Shown here piece after piece: positions 1-6,117 of a stretch of DNA of 23,958 bases. The notes beneath the pieces are model-generated. The model saw only the letters and a program-made list of their open reading frames with translations, was not told the DNA's origin and did no database searches. The translations under genes and the position numbers were made by a program. Source of the stretch: AP-15 sp036404275 (GTDB lineage Bacteria > Pseudomonadota > Alphaproteobacteria > ATCC43930 > CGMCC-115725). Position 1 is the first letter of the stretch, and the number at the start of each line of letters is the position of its first letter. The DNA lies in assembly GCA_036404275.1 (NCBI GenBank), contig DASXAM010000204.1:1-23958 (forward strand). The letters run 5' to 3'.

Positions 1-771
1 TTCGAGGTGTTGCAGGGCGAGGAGTTCCTTTCCGGCGCAAGCCGAGACCCCTATCTGATCGACCATCCGCTGACCGAGGAGCGCATCAAATACGTGCGCG
101 AGCACGTCGAGCGCTCGCCCTATTCGAACGCCCCCGATACGCCCGCCAACATCGCGATGCTGGCGCGGATGAAGGTCAAGCTTTCGGCTTTTGTTCAGCC
201 GCCCTCGACGACCTTGGCGAGCTATCCGGCGAGCGACCAGTCGGTGCTGGCGCGGTACGCGCGGGCGATCGCCTATTACCGCATCCCGCAGCTCGACCAG
301 GCCTTGCCGATCATCGACGGCCTCATTCGACAATATCCGCGCGACCCCTATTTCCGCGAGCTGAAGGGCCAGATGCTGTTCGAAAACGGGCGGATCGCCG
401 ATGCGGTTGCGCCCTATCAGGAGGCGGTACGGCTCGCTCCCGACGCGGCGCTGCTGCGCATCGGGCTGGCACAGGCCTATATCGAGAACCACGATCCGGC
501 GCAGAATCGGCTGGCGATCGCCTACCTGAAAGACGCGGTGCGCACCGAGGACAAGGCGCCGATCGCCTGGCATCTGCTGGCGACCGCCTATGGCCGCGAC
601 AATCAAATGGGCATGGCGGCCCTGGCATTGGCCGAGGAGGGGCTTGCCGCCGACGACAAAAAGCAGGCGGTGCGCGAAGCCCTGCGCGCCCAGCATTTGC
701 TGCCGAAGGGCGGTGCGGCCTATGCCCGTGCCGACGAAATCCGCCGCGAGGCAAAGGCGATCGACGACTGA
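1..771 (+). CDS. M48-family (BepA/YfgC-like) metalloprotease with TPR repeats, C-terminal part only
   Basis: The reading frame is open to the left edge, so this is the 3' part of a longer gene; the HExxH zinc site would lie outside the window. The first visible residues (GASRDPYLIDHPLTEERI) match the end of the M48 peptidase domain, where a His-Pro-x-x-x-x-R segment closes the fold. From about residue 75 onward there are helical TPR-like repeats (for example YPRDPYFRELKGQMLFENG and the following APDAALLRIGLAQAY), ending with a charged tail. Known M48-TPR proteins of this kind act in the periplasm in outer-membrane protein quality control. The stop lies 34 bases before the ATG of a DsbA-like gene on the same strand, so the two are probably co-transcribed as an envelope-folding unit. 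The family call is fairly sure; the exact substrate is unknown. Confidence 0.8.
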   Translation, partial: FEVLQGEEFLSGASRDPYLIDHPLTEERIKYVREHVERSPYSNAPDTPANIAMLARMKVKLSAFVQPPSTTLASYPASDQSVLARYARAIAYYRIPQLDQALPIIDGLIRQYPRDPYFRELKGQMLFENGRIADAVAPYQEAVRLAPDAALLRIGLAQAYIENHDPAQNRLAIAYLKDAVRTEDKAPIAWHLLATAYGRDNQMGMAALALAEEGLAADDKKQAVREALRAQHLLPKGGAAYARADEIRREAKAIDD

Positions 772-805
772 CCGCGGCCATCCCCCTGTTGCAGGAGTTT
801 CCGTG

Positions 806-1555
806 ATGCCGTTTCGTGCAATTCTCGCCGCGCTGGCGCTGGCCGCCGTCGTGTTCGCCGCCGCGCCGCAGCCGGCTCGAGCCGGCGACATCACGCCGGC
901 GCAGCGCCAGGAAATCGACGCGATCATTCACGATTATTTGATGAAGAACCCGCAGGTCCTGATCGATGCGATCAAGGCGGCCGAAGACAAGCTGACCCGC
1001 GACGCCGACGCCAAGGCCTCGCAAGCGGTCAGCGCGCACCGGCAGGAGGTGTTCGACGATCCGCAGACCCCAATCGCCGGCAACCCCAAGGGGGATGTCG
1101 CGATCGTCGAGTTCTTCGATTACCGCTGCCCCTATTGCAAAAAGGTCGAGCCCGAGCTCGAGGCGCTGTTGAAGCAGGACCCCAAATTGCGTCTCGTGTT
1201 GAAGGAGTTCCCGATCCTCGGCCCGGTCTCGATCACCGCTTCGCATGCAGCGCTCGCGGCGCAGCGCCAAGGTAAATACGACGCCTTCCACGACGCGATG
1301 ATGACGGCGCGCGGCAACATCACCGACGACACGGTCTATCAGGTCGCCCGCTCGGTCGGGCTCGATGTCGATAAATTGAAGCGCGACATGGCTTCGCCCG
1401 AAGTGCAGGAGACGGTCAAAAAGAACATGAGCCTTGCCGACGCGCTCGACGTGCACGGCACGCCGGCCTTTATCATCGGCGACCGCGTCGTTCCAGGGGC
1501 GATCGATTTGCCGGAGCTGAAGAAATACGTCGCCCAAGCCCGCGACAGCAAATAG
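806..1555 (+). CDS. DsbA/Com1-like secreted thiol:disulfide oxidoreductase
   Basis: A 249-residue protein. I chose the ATG at 806 because a CAGGAG ribosome-binding site lies at 792-797 and because the product then begins with a clean signal peptide (hydrophobic run ending near PQPARAG, residues 21-27). A GTG directly before it (803) is the alternative. Residues 28-65 form the helical N-terminal segment seen in ScsC/Com1-type proteins. The thioredoxin-like DsbA domain follows, with the catalytic C108-P-Y-C111 after VEFFDYR and a cis-proline loop in HGTPAFIIGD. It should oxidise or isomerise disulfides in periplasmic proteins. The neighbour upstream is the M48 protease. The gene converges with the minus-strand glutathione transferase across 177 bases that contain two hairpins. 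The family is certain; oxidase versus isomerase is not decided by sequence. Confidence 0.92.
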   Translation: MPFRAILAALALAAVVFAAAPQPARAGDITPAQRQEIDAIIHDYLMKNPQVLIDAIKAAEDKLTRDADAKASQAVSAHRQEVFDDPQTPIAGNPKGDVAIVEFFDYRCPYCKKVEPELEALLKQDPKLRLVLKEFPILGPVSITASHAALAAQRQGKYDAFHDAMMTARGNITDDTVYQVARSVGLDVDKLKRDMASPEVQETVKKNMSLADALDVHGTPAFIIGDRVVPGAIDLPELKKYVAQARDSK

Positions 1556-1631
1556 TGGTGCTATGTATTTTGGCAATGTCGCCGTCGTCTAAGTTAAGAC
1601 TGAAGGGCACTTCCCAGCGCAAGCCGGTGTG

Positions 1632-1683
1632 CACCTACCGGCGGGCCGCCGGTAGACAGGTGGGTCCCGGCTTCCGCCGGGAC
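1632..1683. repeat. Two adjacent GC-rich hairpins between convergent genes (REP-like or terminator)
   Basis: The first hairpin is a perfect inverted repeat at 1636-1654 (TACCGGCGG, one base, CCGCCGGTA). The second has a 7-bp stem at 1664-1683 (GTCCCGG, loop CTTCCG, CCGGGAC). They lie in the 177-base gap between the convergent DsbA-like and glutathione transferase genes. There is no T-run, so they are either stem-only terminators or a dispersed palindromic repeat; the GTCCCGGCTTCCGCCGGGAC style is reminiscent of repeats scattered through alphaproteobacterial genomes. Confidence 0.6.
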
Positions 1684-1732
1684 TACGATTTATTCAGGCT
1701 GGTCCTTTTAATTCCACCCATCGGGAGCTTCC

Positions 1733-2374
1733 TTAGGGTTCGCGGTCGGGCTGGCTCTCCGGGTGCGCGTCCTTAAAGGCGGGAAGCTGCATGCAGTTTG
1801 CGTGGATGCGGGCGATCGTCGGGTAGGGCGCCATGTCGAGGCGATAGCGCTCGGCATTGACGACCTGCGGCACGAGCACGATGTCGGCGAGGCCCGGCCG
1901 GTCGCCGTGGCAGAATTGGCCGGTGCGCGGGTTGCTCGCGAGCAGCGGCTCGAGCGCGTTAAACCCGGCAGCGATCCAGTGGTTGTACCAGGCGGCGATG
2001 TCGCCCTCGCTATGGCCCAGCTCGTGGATCAGGTAGCGCAGCACGCGCAGATTGTTGATCGGGTGGATGTCGCAGGCGACGACATTGGCGAGCGCCCGAA
2101 CCCGCGCGCGGTCGGCGGCATTCTGCGGCAAAAGCGGCGGGTCGGGGTGGGTTTCATCGAGATATTCGATGATCGCCAAGGACTGGATCAGAACGTTGCC
2201 GTCGTCTTCGAGCGCCGGCACCAACCCCTGCGGATTGACGGCGAGATAATCCGGTCGGCTCTGGTCGTTGCGCCGCAAATGTACAAAGGCGGCGTCGTAG
2301 GCGAGCCCTTTCAGATTGAGCGCGATGCGCACCCGGAACGCGGCCGAGGAGCGGAAATAGCCGTAGAGCTTCAT
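1733..2374 (-). CDS. maiA: Zeta-class glutathione S-transferase, maleylacetoacetate isomerase type
   Basis: A 213-residue protein, the usual length for maleylacetoacetate isomerase (MAAI). The N-terminal thioredoxin-like half begins MKLYGYFRSSAAFRVRIAL, matching the zeta-class active-site motif SSxxxRVRIAL. The motif position often held by Cys is Ala, as in many bacterial homologues; the Ser residues are kept. A NPQGLVPAL segment (cis-Pro glutathione site) and an IIEYLDETHP segment follow, then the all-helical C-terminal domain. MAAI isomerises maleylacetoacetate to fumarylacetoacetate in tyrosine/homogentisate breakdown, but no other gene of that pathway is visible here. The ATG lies only 4 bases after the pqqE stop, so it is the last gene of the PQQ operon. 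It may therefore have a different glutathione-dependent role. The GST class call is strong; the substrate is inferred. Confidence 0.85.
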   Translation of the reverse strand: MKLYGYFRSSAAFRVRIALNLKGLAYDAAFVHLRRNDQSRPDYLAVNPQGLVPALEDDGNVLIQSLAIIEYLDETHPDPPLLPQNAADRARVRALANVVACDIHPINNLRVLRYLIHELGHSEGDIAAWYNHWIAAGFNALEPLLASNPRTGQFCHGDRPGLADIVLVPQVVNAERYRLDMAPYPTIARIHANCMQLPAFKDAHPESQPDREP

Positions 2375-2378
2375 CGCG

Positions 2379-3497
2379 TCACTCCGCCGGCAACGCCTCG
2401 GCGGCGACCGAGAATTGGCGATAGACGAAATCGGCCTCCGCTTCGGCGTCGGCGCGGGCCTGGGTGATGAGCGCGTGGTCAGGCGACAACGCGCAGACCG
2501 GGTCGGTACGTGCCGCGTCGCCAGTCATCGCAAAGGCCTGGCAGCGGCAGCCGCCCCAATCGATCTCGCGCCGTTCGCAGCTCTGGCATGGCTCGGGCAT
2601 CCAGCTCGTGCCGCGGAACCGGGCGAAGGCCGGGTCGTTGTTCCAAATCTCGGCGAGGCTCGCTTCGGCGACATTTGGAAAGTGGAGACCGGGGAGGGTC
2701 TCGGCCGCATGGCAGGGCAGCACCTTGCCCGATGGCGTTATATTCAGAAATCGCCGGGCCCAGCCGCCCATGCAGGCTTTCGGGCGGCGCGCATAGTAAT
2801 CCGGCACAACGTAGTCGATCGCCAAGACACCTTTGAGGCGAATGCGCGCGGCCTCGATCAAGGCGGTCGCGGCCTCCAACTGTTCGCGGCTCGGCAACAG
2901 CGCGGCGCGGTTGCGCAAGGCCCAGGCGTAATACTGGACATGAGCGACTTCGAGCCGGTCGGCGCCGAGGGCCACCGCGAGATCGACGATGTCGCCGAGC
3001 CGGTCGAGATTGTGACGGTGCACGACCGCGTTGATCGTCAGCGGCAGCCCGGCCTCGCGCACCAGCTTTGCCGCGCGGTGCTTTTGCGCCTGCGCGCCGG
3101 CGAGACCGGCGATCCGGTCGCCCAGGGCGGGGTCCGAATCCTGCAGGCTCAGCTGGACATGCTCGAGACCGGCCTCGGCGAGTGCCGCCATGCGCGCCGC
3201 GTCGAGGCCGATCCCCGAGGTGATCAGATTGCCGTAAAGCCCGACGTCCGTGGCATGGCGGACAAGGGTCGCGAGGTCGCGCCGGGCGAGCGGCTCGCCG
3301 CCGGAAAAATGCACCTGCAAGACGCCGAGGGATGCGGCCTCGCTCAGCACGCGCTGCCATAGGGCGGTGTCGAGCTCGGCGCCCCGCCGCTCCAGCTCCA
3401 GCGGGTTCGAGCAATAGGGGCAGCGCAATGGGCAGCGATGGGTCAATTCGGCGAGCAACGCCAATGGCGGCTCGATCCGATCGCGGCCCTGCGTCAT
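2379..3497 (-). CDS. pqqE: PqqE, radical SAM enzyme of PQQ biosynthesis
   Basis: A 372-residue protein. It carries the radical SAM cluster motif C22-x3-C26-x2-C29 (THRCPLRCPYCS), the HFSGGEPL S-adenosylmethionine-binding segment at 63-70, and a C-terminal SPASM region. The SPASM region includes C304-x2-C307, then D313 and C317 in EIDWGGCRCQ; this Asp-containing auxiliary-cluster pattern is characteristic of PqqE. The enzyme forms the C-C bond between the Glu and Tyr side chains of the PqqA peptide, with PqqD as peptide chaperone. The ATG overlaps the pqqD stop (ATGA at 3494-3497), indicating translational coupling. Length and all cluster ligands are intact, so it should be functional. Confidence 0.97.
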   Translation of the reverse strand: MTQGRDRIEPPLALLAELTHRCPLRCPYCSNPLELERRGAELDTALWQRVLSEAASLGVLQVHFSGGEPLARRDLATLVRHATDVGLYGNLITSGIGLDAARMAALAEAGLEHVQLSLQDSDPALGDRIAGLAGAQAQKHRAAKLVREAGLPLTINAVVHRHNLDRLGDIVDLAVALGADRLEVAHVQYYAWALRNRAALLPSREQLEAATALIEAARIRLKGVLAIDYVVPDYYARRPKACMGGWARRFLNITPSGKVLPCHAAETLPGLHFPNVAEASLAEIWNNDPAFARFRGTSWMPEPCQSCERREIDWGGCRCQAFAMTGDAARTDPVCALSPDHALITQARADAEAEADFVYRQFSVAAEALPAE

Positions 3498-3778
3498 TGA
3501 CGCAGCACCTTTTTATCGACGAGGTCCTGCAGCATCTTCAGCACGTCGGCGGCGACCACCTCGCGCGGCGCTTCGTATTCGGCGGCGAGCCGGTCGATGA
3601 TTGCATCGGCGGTGCTTTCGCCATCGACGAGGCGCAGGATTGCCGTCGCCTGCTCATCGGGCAGCAATAGCCGCTCCGGCATCAGGACGATCCAGGCTTG
3701 GCGCACCTCGTCAAAGCGGAACCGCGCATGCGGCGCAAACCGCAGCACCGCGGCGCCATCCACCGCGCGCTCGCTCAC
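3494..3778 (-). CDS. pqqD: PqqD, peptide chaperone of PQQ biosynthesis
   Basis: A 94-residue protein with a GTG start at 3776-3778 that overlaps the pqqC TGA stop (GTGA). A longer open frame continues upstream inside pqqC, but that part is a shadow of pqqC. The sequence fits the PqqD family: a beta-rich start (LRFAPHARFRFDEVRQAWIV), a PERLLLPDEQA segment, and a winged-helix-like end with DGESTADAIIDRLAAEY and a final LVDKKVLR. PqqD binds the PqqA precursor peptide and delivers it to PqqE. The overlaps on both sides (GTGA with pqqC, ATGA with pqqE) make equal expression of pqqC, D and E likely. Confidence 0.95.
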   Translation of the reverse strand: MSERAVDGAAVLRFAPHARFRFDEVRQAWIVLMPERLLLPDEQATAILRLVDGESTADAIIDRLAAEYEAPREVVAADVLKMLQDLVDKKVLRQ

Positions 3779-4518
3779 GGTTGGCTTTGCCCCGGAATAA
3801 AGGCGCCGGGCGGGATTAGCCCCGGCTCGACATAGGCGAAATAGAGCGCGTCGAGCTGGACCCACAGCACGTCGCATTTGAAACGCAAGGTGTCGAGCAC
3901 CTGCGCCTGCTTTTCCGGGGTGTCGGCATGCTGTTTGACATAGCCGAGCGCAAAGGCGACATCGGTCGGCGCCTGGGTCAGCCGCGGGGTGAAATAGGCC
4001 AAGGTGTCGCTGCTGATAAAGTCGTAGTTGGCGAGCATGCCCGAGACGCGCTCGGCGATGATTTGCGGCGAAAACATCTCGGTTAGGCACGAGGCGACCG
4101 CTTCCAGCAGCGACCGGTCGCGGACGAAATTAACATAAGCGTCGACGGCAAACCGGGTTGCCGGAAGAAGACCGGCGGTCGAGATCACATAGTCGCGGTC
4201 GAGGCCGAGCCCATCGGCGAGCTTGAGCCAGCGGGCGATGCCGCCCGTCCCTTCTTCGGTGCCGTCATGGTCGATGATGCGGCGGCGCCATTCGCGGCGG
4301 AGCGCCGGGGTCGGCAGTCGCGCCACCAGATAGGCGTCCTTGGCCGGGATGCGCGCCTGATAATAATAGCGATTCAAGGCCCAGGCCTGGATCTGGCCGC
4401 GATCGAGCTTGCCGTCGCGCATCAGGTGATGAAACGGGTGGCGGTCGTGATAACGCTCGGCCCCGATGGCGCGCAGCTCGGCTTCGAGCTCGTCGGAAGA
4501 CAGCAGCCGGTCGCTCAC
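3775..4518 (-). CDS. pqqC: PqqC, pyrroloquinoline-quinone synthase
   Basis: A 247-residue protein, the typical PqqC length. It starts at GTG 4516-4518, which overlaps the pqqB TGA. Family landmarks are YHDRHPFHHLMRDG near the N-terminus, WALNRYYYQARIPAKDA (active-site Tyr and Arg/Lys region), DHDGTEEGTGGI, and LTEMFSPQII. PqqC is a cofactor-free oxidase that carries out ring closure and the final eight-electron oxidation to PQQ in the cytoplasm. It sits between pqqB and pqqD with overlapping start and stop codons on both sides. All recognisable motifs are present. Confidence 0.97.
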   Translation of the reverse strand: MSDRLLSSDELEAELRAIGAERYHDRHPFHHLMRDGKLDRGQIQAWALNRYYYQARIPAKDAYLVARLPTPALRREWRRRIIDHDGTEEGTGGIARWLKLADGLGLDRDYVISTAGLLPATRFAVDAYVNFVRDRSLLEAVASCLTEMFSPQIIAERVSGMLANYDFISSDTLAYFTPRLTQAPTDVAFALGYVKQHADTPEKQAQVLDTLRFKCDVLWVQLDALYFAYVEPGLIPPGAFIPGQSQP

Positions 4519-5423
4519 AGCCTCACCTCCATCCCGTCATAAGCGATCTCCCAACCGGCCGCCTCCGCCTCGCGGCGCTCGGCTGAATCTTCGAGCAGAA
4601 CCGGGTTCGAATTGTTGATGTGGATAAAAATCCGCCGCCCGATCCCGAGATCGCCGAGCGACGCGATCGCGCCCCGCTCCCCGCTCATGCTGATATGGCC
4701 CATGCGGCGGCCGGTCTTATCGCCGACTCCCATCCGGATCATCTCGTCGTCGCGCCACAACGTGCCGTCGAAAAACACCACAGCCGCGCCGGCGAGACGC
4801 CGCCGCAGTCCAGCGGTAACGTGCGCGCAGCCGGGGATGAAATAGAGGCGCCGCCCGCTCTCCGGATCGCCGATTTCGAGGCCGACCGCGTCGCCGGTTT
4901 CGCTCAGTCCCGGATCCTCATCGGCGGTTTCGAGATAAAGCGGCACTTTGCCCGGCACGGCAAAAGCGGTAACGGACAAATTGCCGAGCGCAACCGGCCG
5001 ATCGAGCGGCAATTCGTTGCGCGCGACGTAATCGGGCGACAGCACGCCAAAAATCGGGTTGGCGGCGATGATATCGAGCACCGGGCGCGGTGCCCAGAGA
5101 TCAAACCGATGGCGCTCCCGCAAGTGCAAGAGGCCGGCGATTGCATCGACATCGCCACCCGTGACCACCACATCGCGGATCGGCGACGAGCGTAGACCCT
5201 CGCCCGGATGCAACACTGGCGTCGCCTCGACCTGCAAGCGCAGATCGGGCGAGGCATTCAACACATGCCAATCGCGATCGTTACCCGAAACCGCGATTGA
5301 CGCCTGGGTCCTGCAATGTGCACGAGCAGAGCCCCGGCGCGCCTCTCGGCAGGCCGGGGCATTCGAATTCCACTGCGGAAACCCCCCGCCGGCGGCGGCG
5401 CCCAGGACGACCGCGTGCAGCAT
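4515..5423 (-). CDS. pqqB: PqqB, metallo-beta-lactamase-fold protein of PQQ biosynthesis
   Basis: A 302-residue protein, normal for PqqB. It begins with the family signature VVLGAAAGGGFPQWN and contains SPIRDVVVTGGDVDAIAGLLHLRE, a FIPGCAHVT segment, VVFFDGTLWRDDEM and a C-terminal IHINNSNPVL. These are the beta-lactamase-fold metal-site strands. Two departures from the commonest form are visible: the Cys-x-Cys-x2-Cys structural zinc motif after QWN is reduced to SNAPAC (only C25 remains), and the usual Asp-His of the metal motif reads D93-A94. PqqB has been reported to act as a hydroxylase on the cross-linked PqqA-derived intermediate. The ATG is 47 bases downstream of the pqqA stop, with an AGGA ribosome-binding site. 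Confidence 0.93.
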   Translation of the reverse strand: MLHAVVLGAAAGGGFPQWNSNAPACREARRGSARAHCRTQASIAVSGNDRDWHVLNASPDLRLQVEATPVLHPGEGLRSSPIRDVVVTGGDVDAIAGLLHLRERHRFDLWAPRPVLDIIAANPIFGVLSPDYVARNELPLDRPVALGNLSVTAFAVPGKVPLYLETADEDPGLSETGDAVGLEIGDPESGRRLYFIPGCAHVTAGLRRRLAGAAVVFFDGTLWRDDEMIRMGVGDKTGRRMGHISMSGERGAIASLGDLGIGRRIFIHINNSNPVLLEDSAERREAEAAGWEIAYDGMEVRL

Positions 5424-5442
5424 CGGACGGTCCTAAGGAACT

Positions 5443-5462
5443 CCGCCCGCGCCGGCGGGCGG
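5443..5462. promoter_or_regulatory. GC hairpin between pqqA and pqqB (possible attenuator or mRNA-stabilising stem)
   Basis: A perfect 8-bp stem CCGCCCGC / GCGGGCGG with a 4-base loop lies in the 47-base gap between pqqA and pqqB. No U-run follows in the direction of transcription. In several PQQ producers pqqA transcript is more abundant than the downstream genes; this stem could cause partial termination or protect the short pqqA message. The structure is seen; its function is inferred. Confidence 0.6.
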
Positions 5463-5470
5463 CGGGTTGG

Positions 5471-5548
5471 TTAGACCTCGGCGCAGGCGTAAGCGTTGAT
5501 TTCGAGGCCGACCGCGATTTCGACGATGACCGGTGTCTTCCACTTCAT
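5471..5548 (-). CDS. pqqA: PqqA, precursor peptide of PQQ
   Basis: A 25-residue peptide gene, below the size most gene finders report. The translation starts MKWKTPVIVEIAVGLEINAY and ends with CAEV. It holds the invariant E16-x3-Y20 pair (EINAY) whose Glu and Tyr become the PQQ skeleton. A GAAGGGA ribosome-binding site lies 5-6 bases before the ATG, and a promoter candidate lies at 5584-5612. It is the first gene of the minus-strand pqqABCDE operon. The match to the family over its whole length and its place in front of pqqB make this call essentially certain. Confidence 0.98.
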   Translation of the reverse strand: MKWKTPVIVEIAVGLEINAYACAEV

Positions 5549-5583
5549 AGCGGTTCCCTTCGGGATAATGTCTCGCAAATTGG

Positions 5584-5612
5584 AAGCTACGAGCCGTCCC
5601 CGTACCTGTCAA
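5584..5612 (-). promoter_or_regulatory. Sigma70-type promoter candidate for the pqq operon
   Basis: On the minus strand TTGACA (5607-5612, a perfect -35) is followed after exactly 17 bases by TAGCTT (5584-5589, a fair -10). The predicted transcript would begin near 5577, about 28 bases before the pqqA ATG, leaving room for the ribosome-binding site. No competing promoter of this quality was seen in the 188-base divergent gap. Confidence 0.65.
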
Positions 5613-5736
5613 CGCGTGAGATTGCGGATTATCGCCCGCCGTTCGAGGGATACTGGATTATCGAGGCGCGCACGGCGTATCTTCCGCGGCCATCGCGCGC
5701 CGGCCTGTCACGCGCCCCCCCCAAGGAGACATCACG

Positions 5737-6111
5737 ATGCGCTTTACCTCCCGCCTCGTCGCCTCGATGGGGGCTTTGGCGCTGCTGCTATTCGTCGCAG
5801 CGCCGGCCTTCGCCGGCTATGGCGCGGTCGCCTACGACGTCAAGACCGGCAAGCGCGGCTGGAGCTGGAACGAGGCGACCGTGCAGCGTGCCTCGGAGGT
5901 GGCGTTGAGCCAATGCGGCACCAGTGGCTGCAAGGTGCTGATGAAGGTCGGACCAAAGCGGTGCGGGGCGCTGGCGACGACCGAGGATGGCAAGGGCTGG
6001 GGCGCGGCGGGGCGCGCAACCGTCGATCAATCGCGGGTCGCGGCCCTCGCCAATTGCGCCAAGACGAAGCTCGGCGAATGCGTCATCCGGGTCAGCGATT
6101 GCAACAAATAA
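5737..6111 (+). CDS. Small secreted DUF4189-domain protein
   Basis: A 124-residue protein with a strong AAGGAG ribosome-binding site at 5723-5728, 8 bases before the ATG. Residues 1-27 form a signal peptide (hydrophobic run ending APAFAG). The mature part starts YGAVAYD and has the DUF4189 pattern: Gly/Trp-rich start (GWSWNEAT), an Ala-rich helix leading to C-x5-C (CGTSGC), then CGALA, an AALANCAK helix and a final C-x6-C. Several Cys residues suggest disulfides formed after export. The biochemical function of DUF4189 is unknown. It diverges from pqqA and converges with the lytic transglycosylase, with only 6 bases between the two stop codons. Confidence 0.85.
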   Translation: MRFTSRLVASMGALALLLFVAAPAFAGYGAVAYDVKTGKRGWSWNEATVQRASEVALSQCGTSGCKVLMKVGPKRCGALATTEDGKGWGAAGRATVDQSRVAALANCAKTKLGECVIRVSDCNK

Positions 6112-6117
6112 GCCCGC

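Noticed and set aside
323..1576. 417-residue open frame on the minus strand
   Set aside because: It lies antisense to the M48/TPR and DsbA-like genes, has Arg/Gly-rich composition with no family pattern, and is a shadow created by high GC.
3779..4090. N-terminal extension of pqqD to 198 residues
   Set aside because: The extra part overlaps pqqC completely and shows no PqqD similarity; the GTG at 3776-3778 gives the normal family length.
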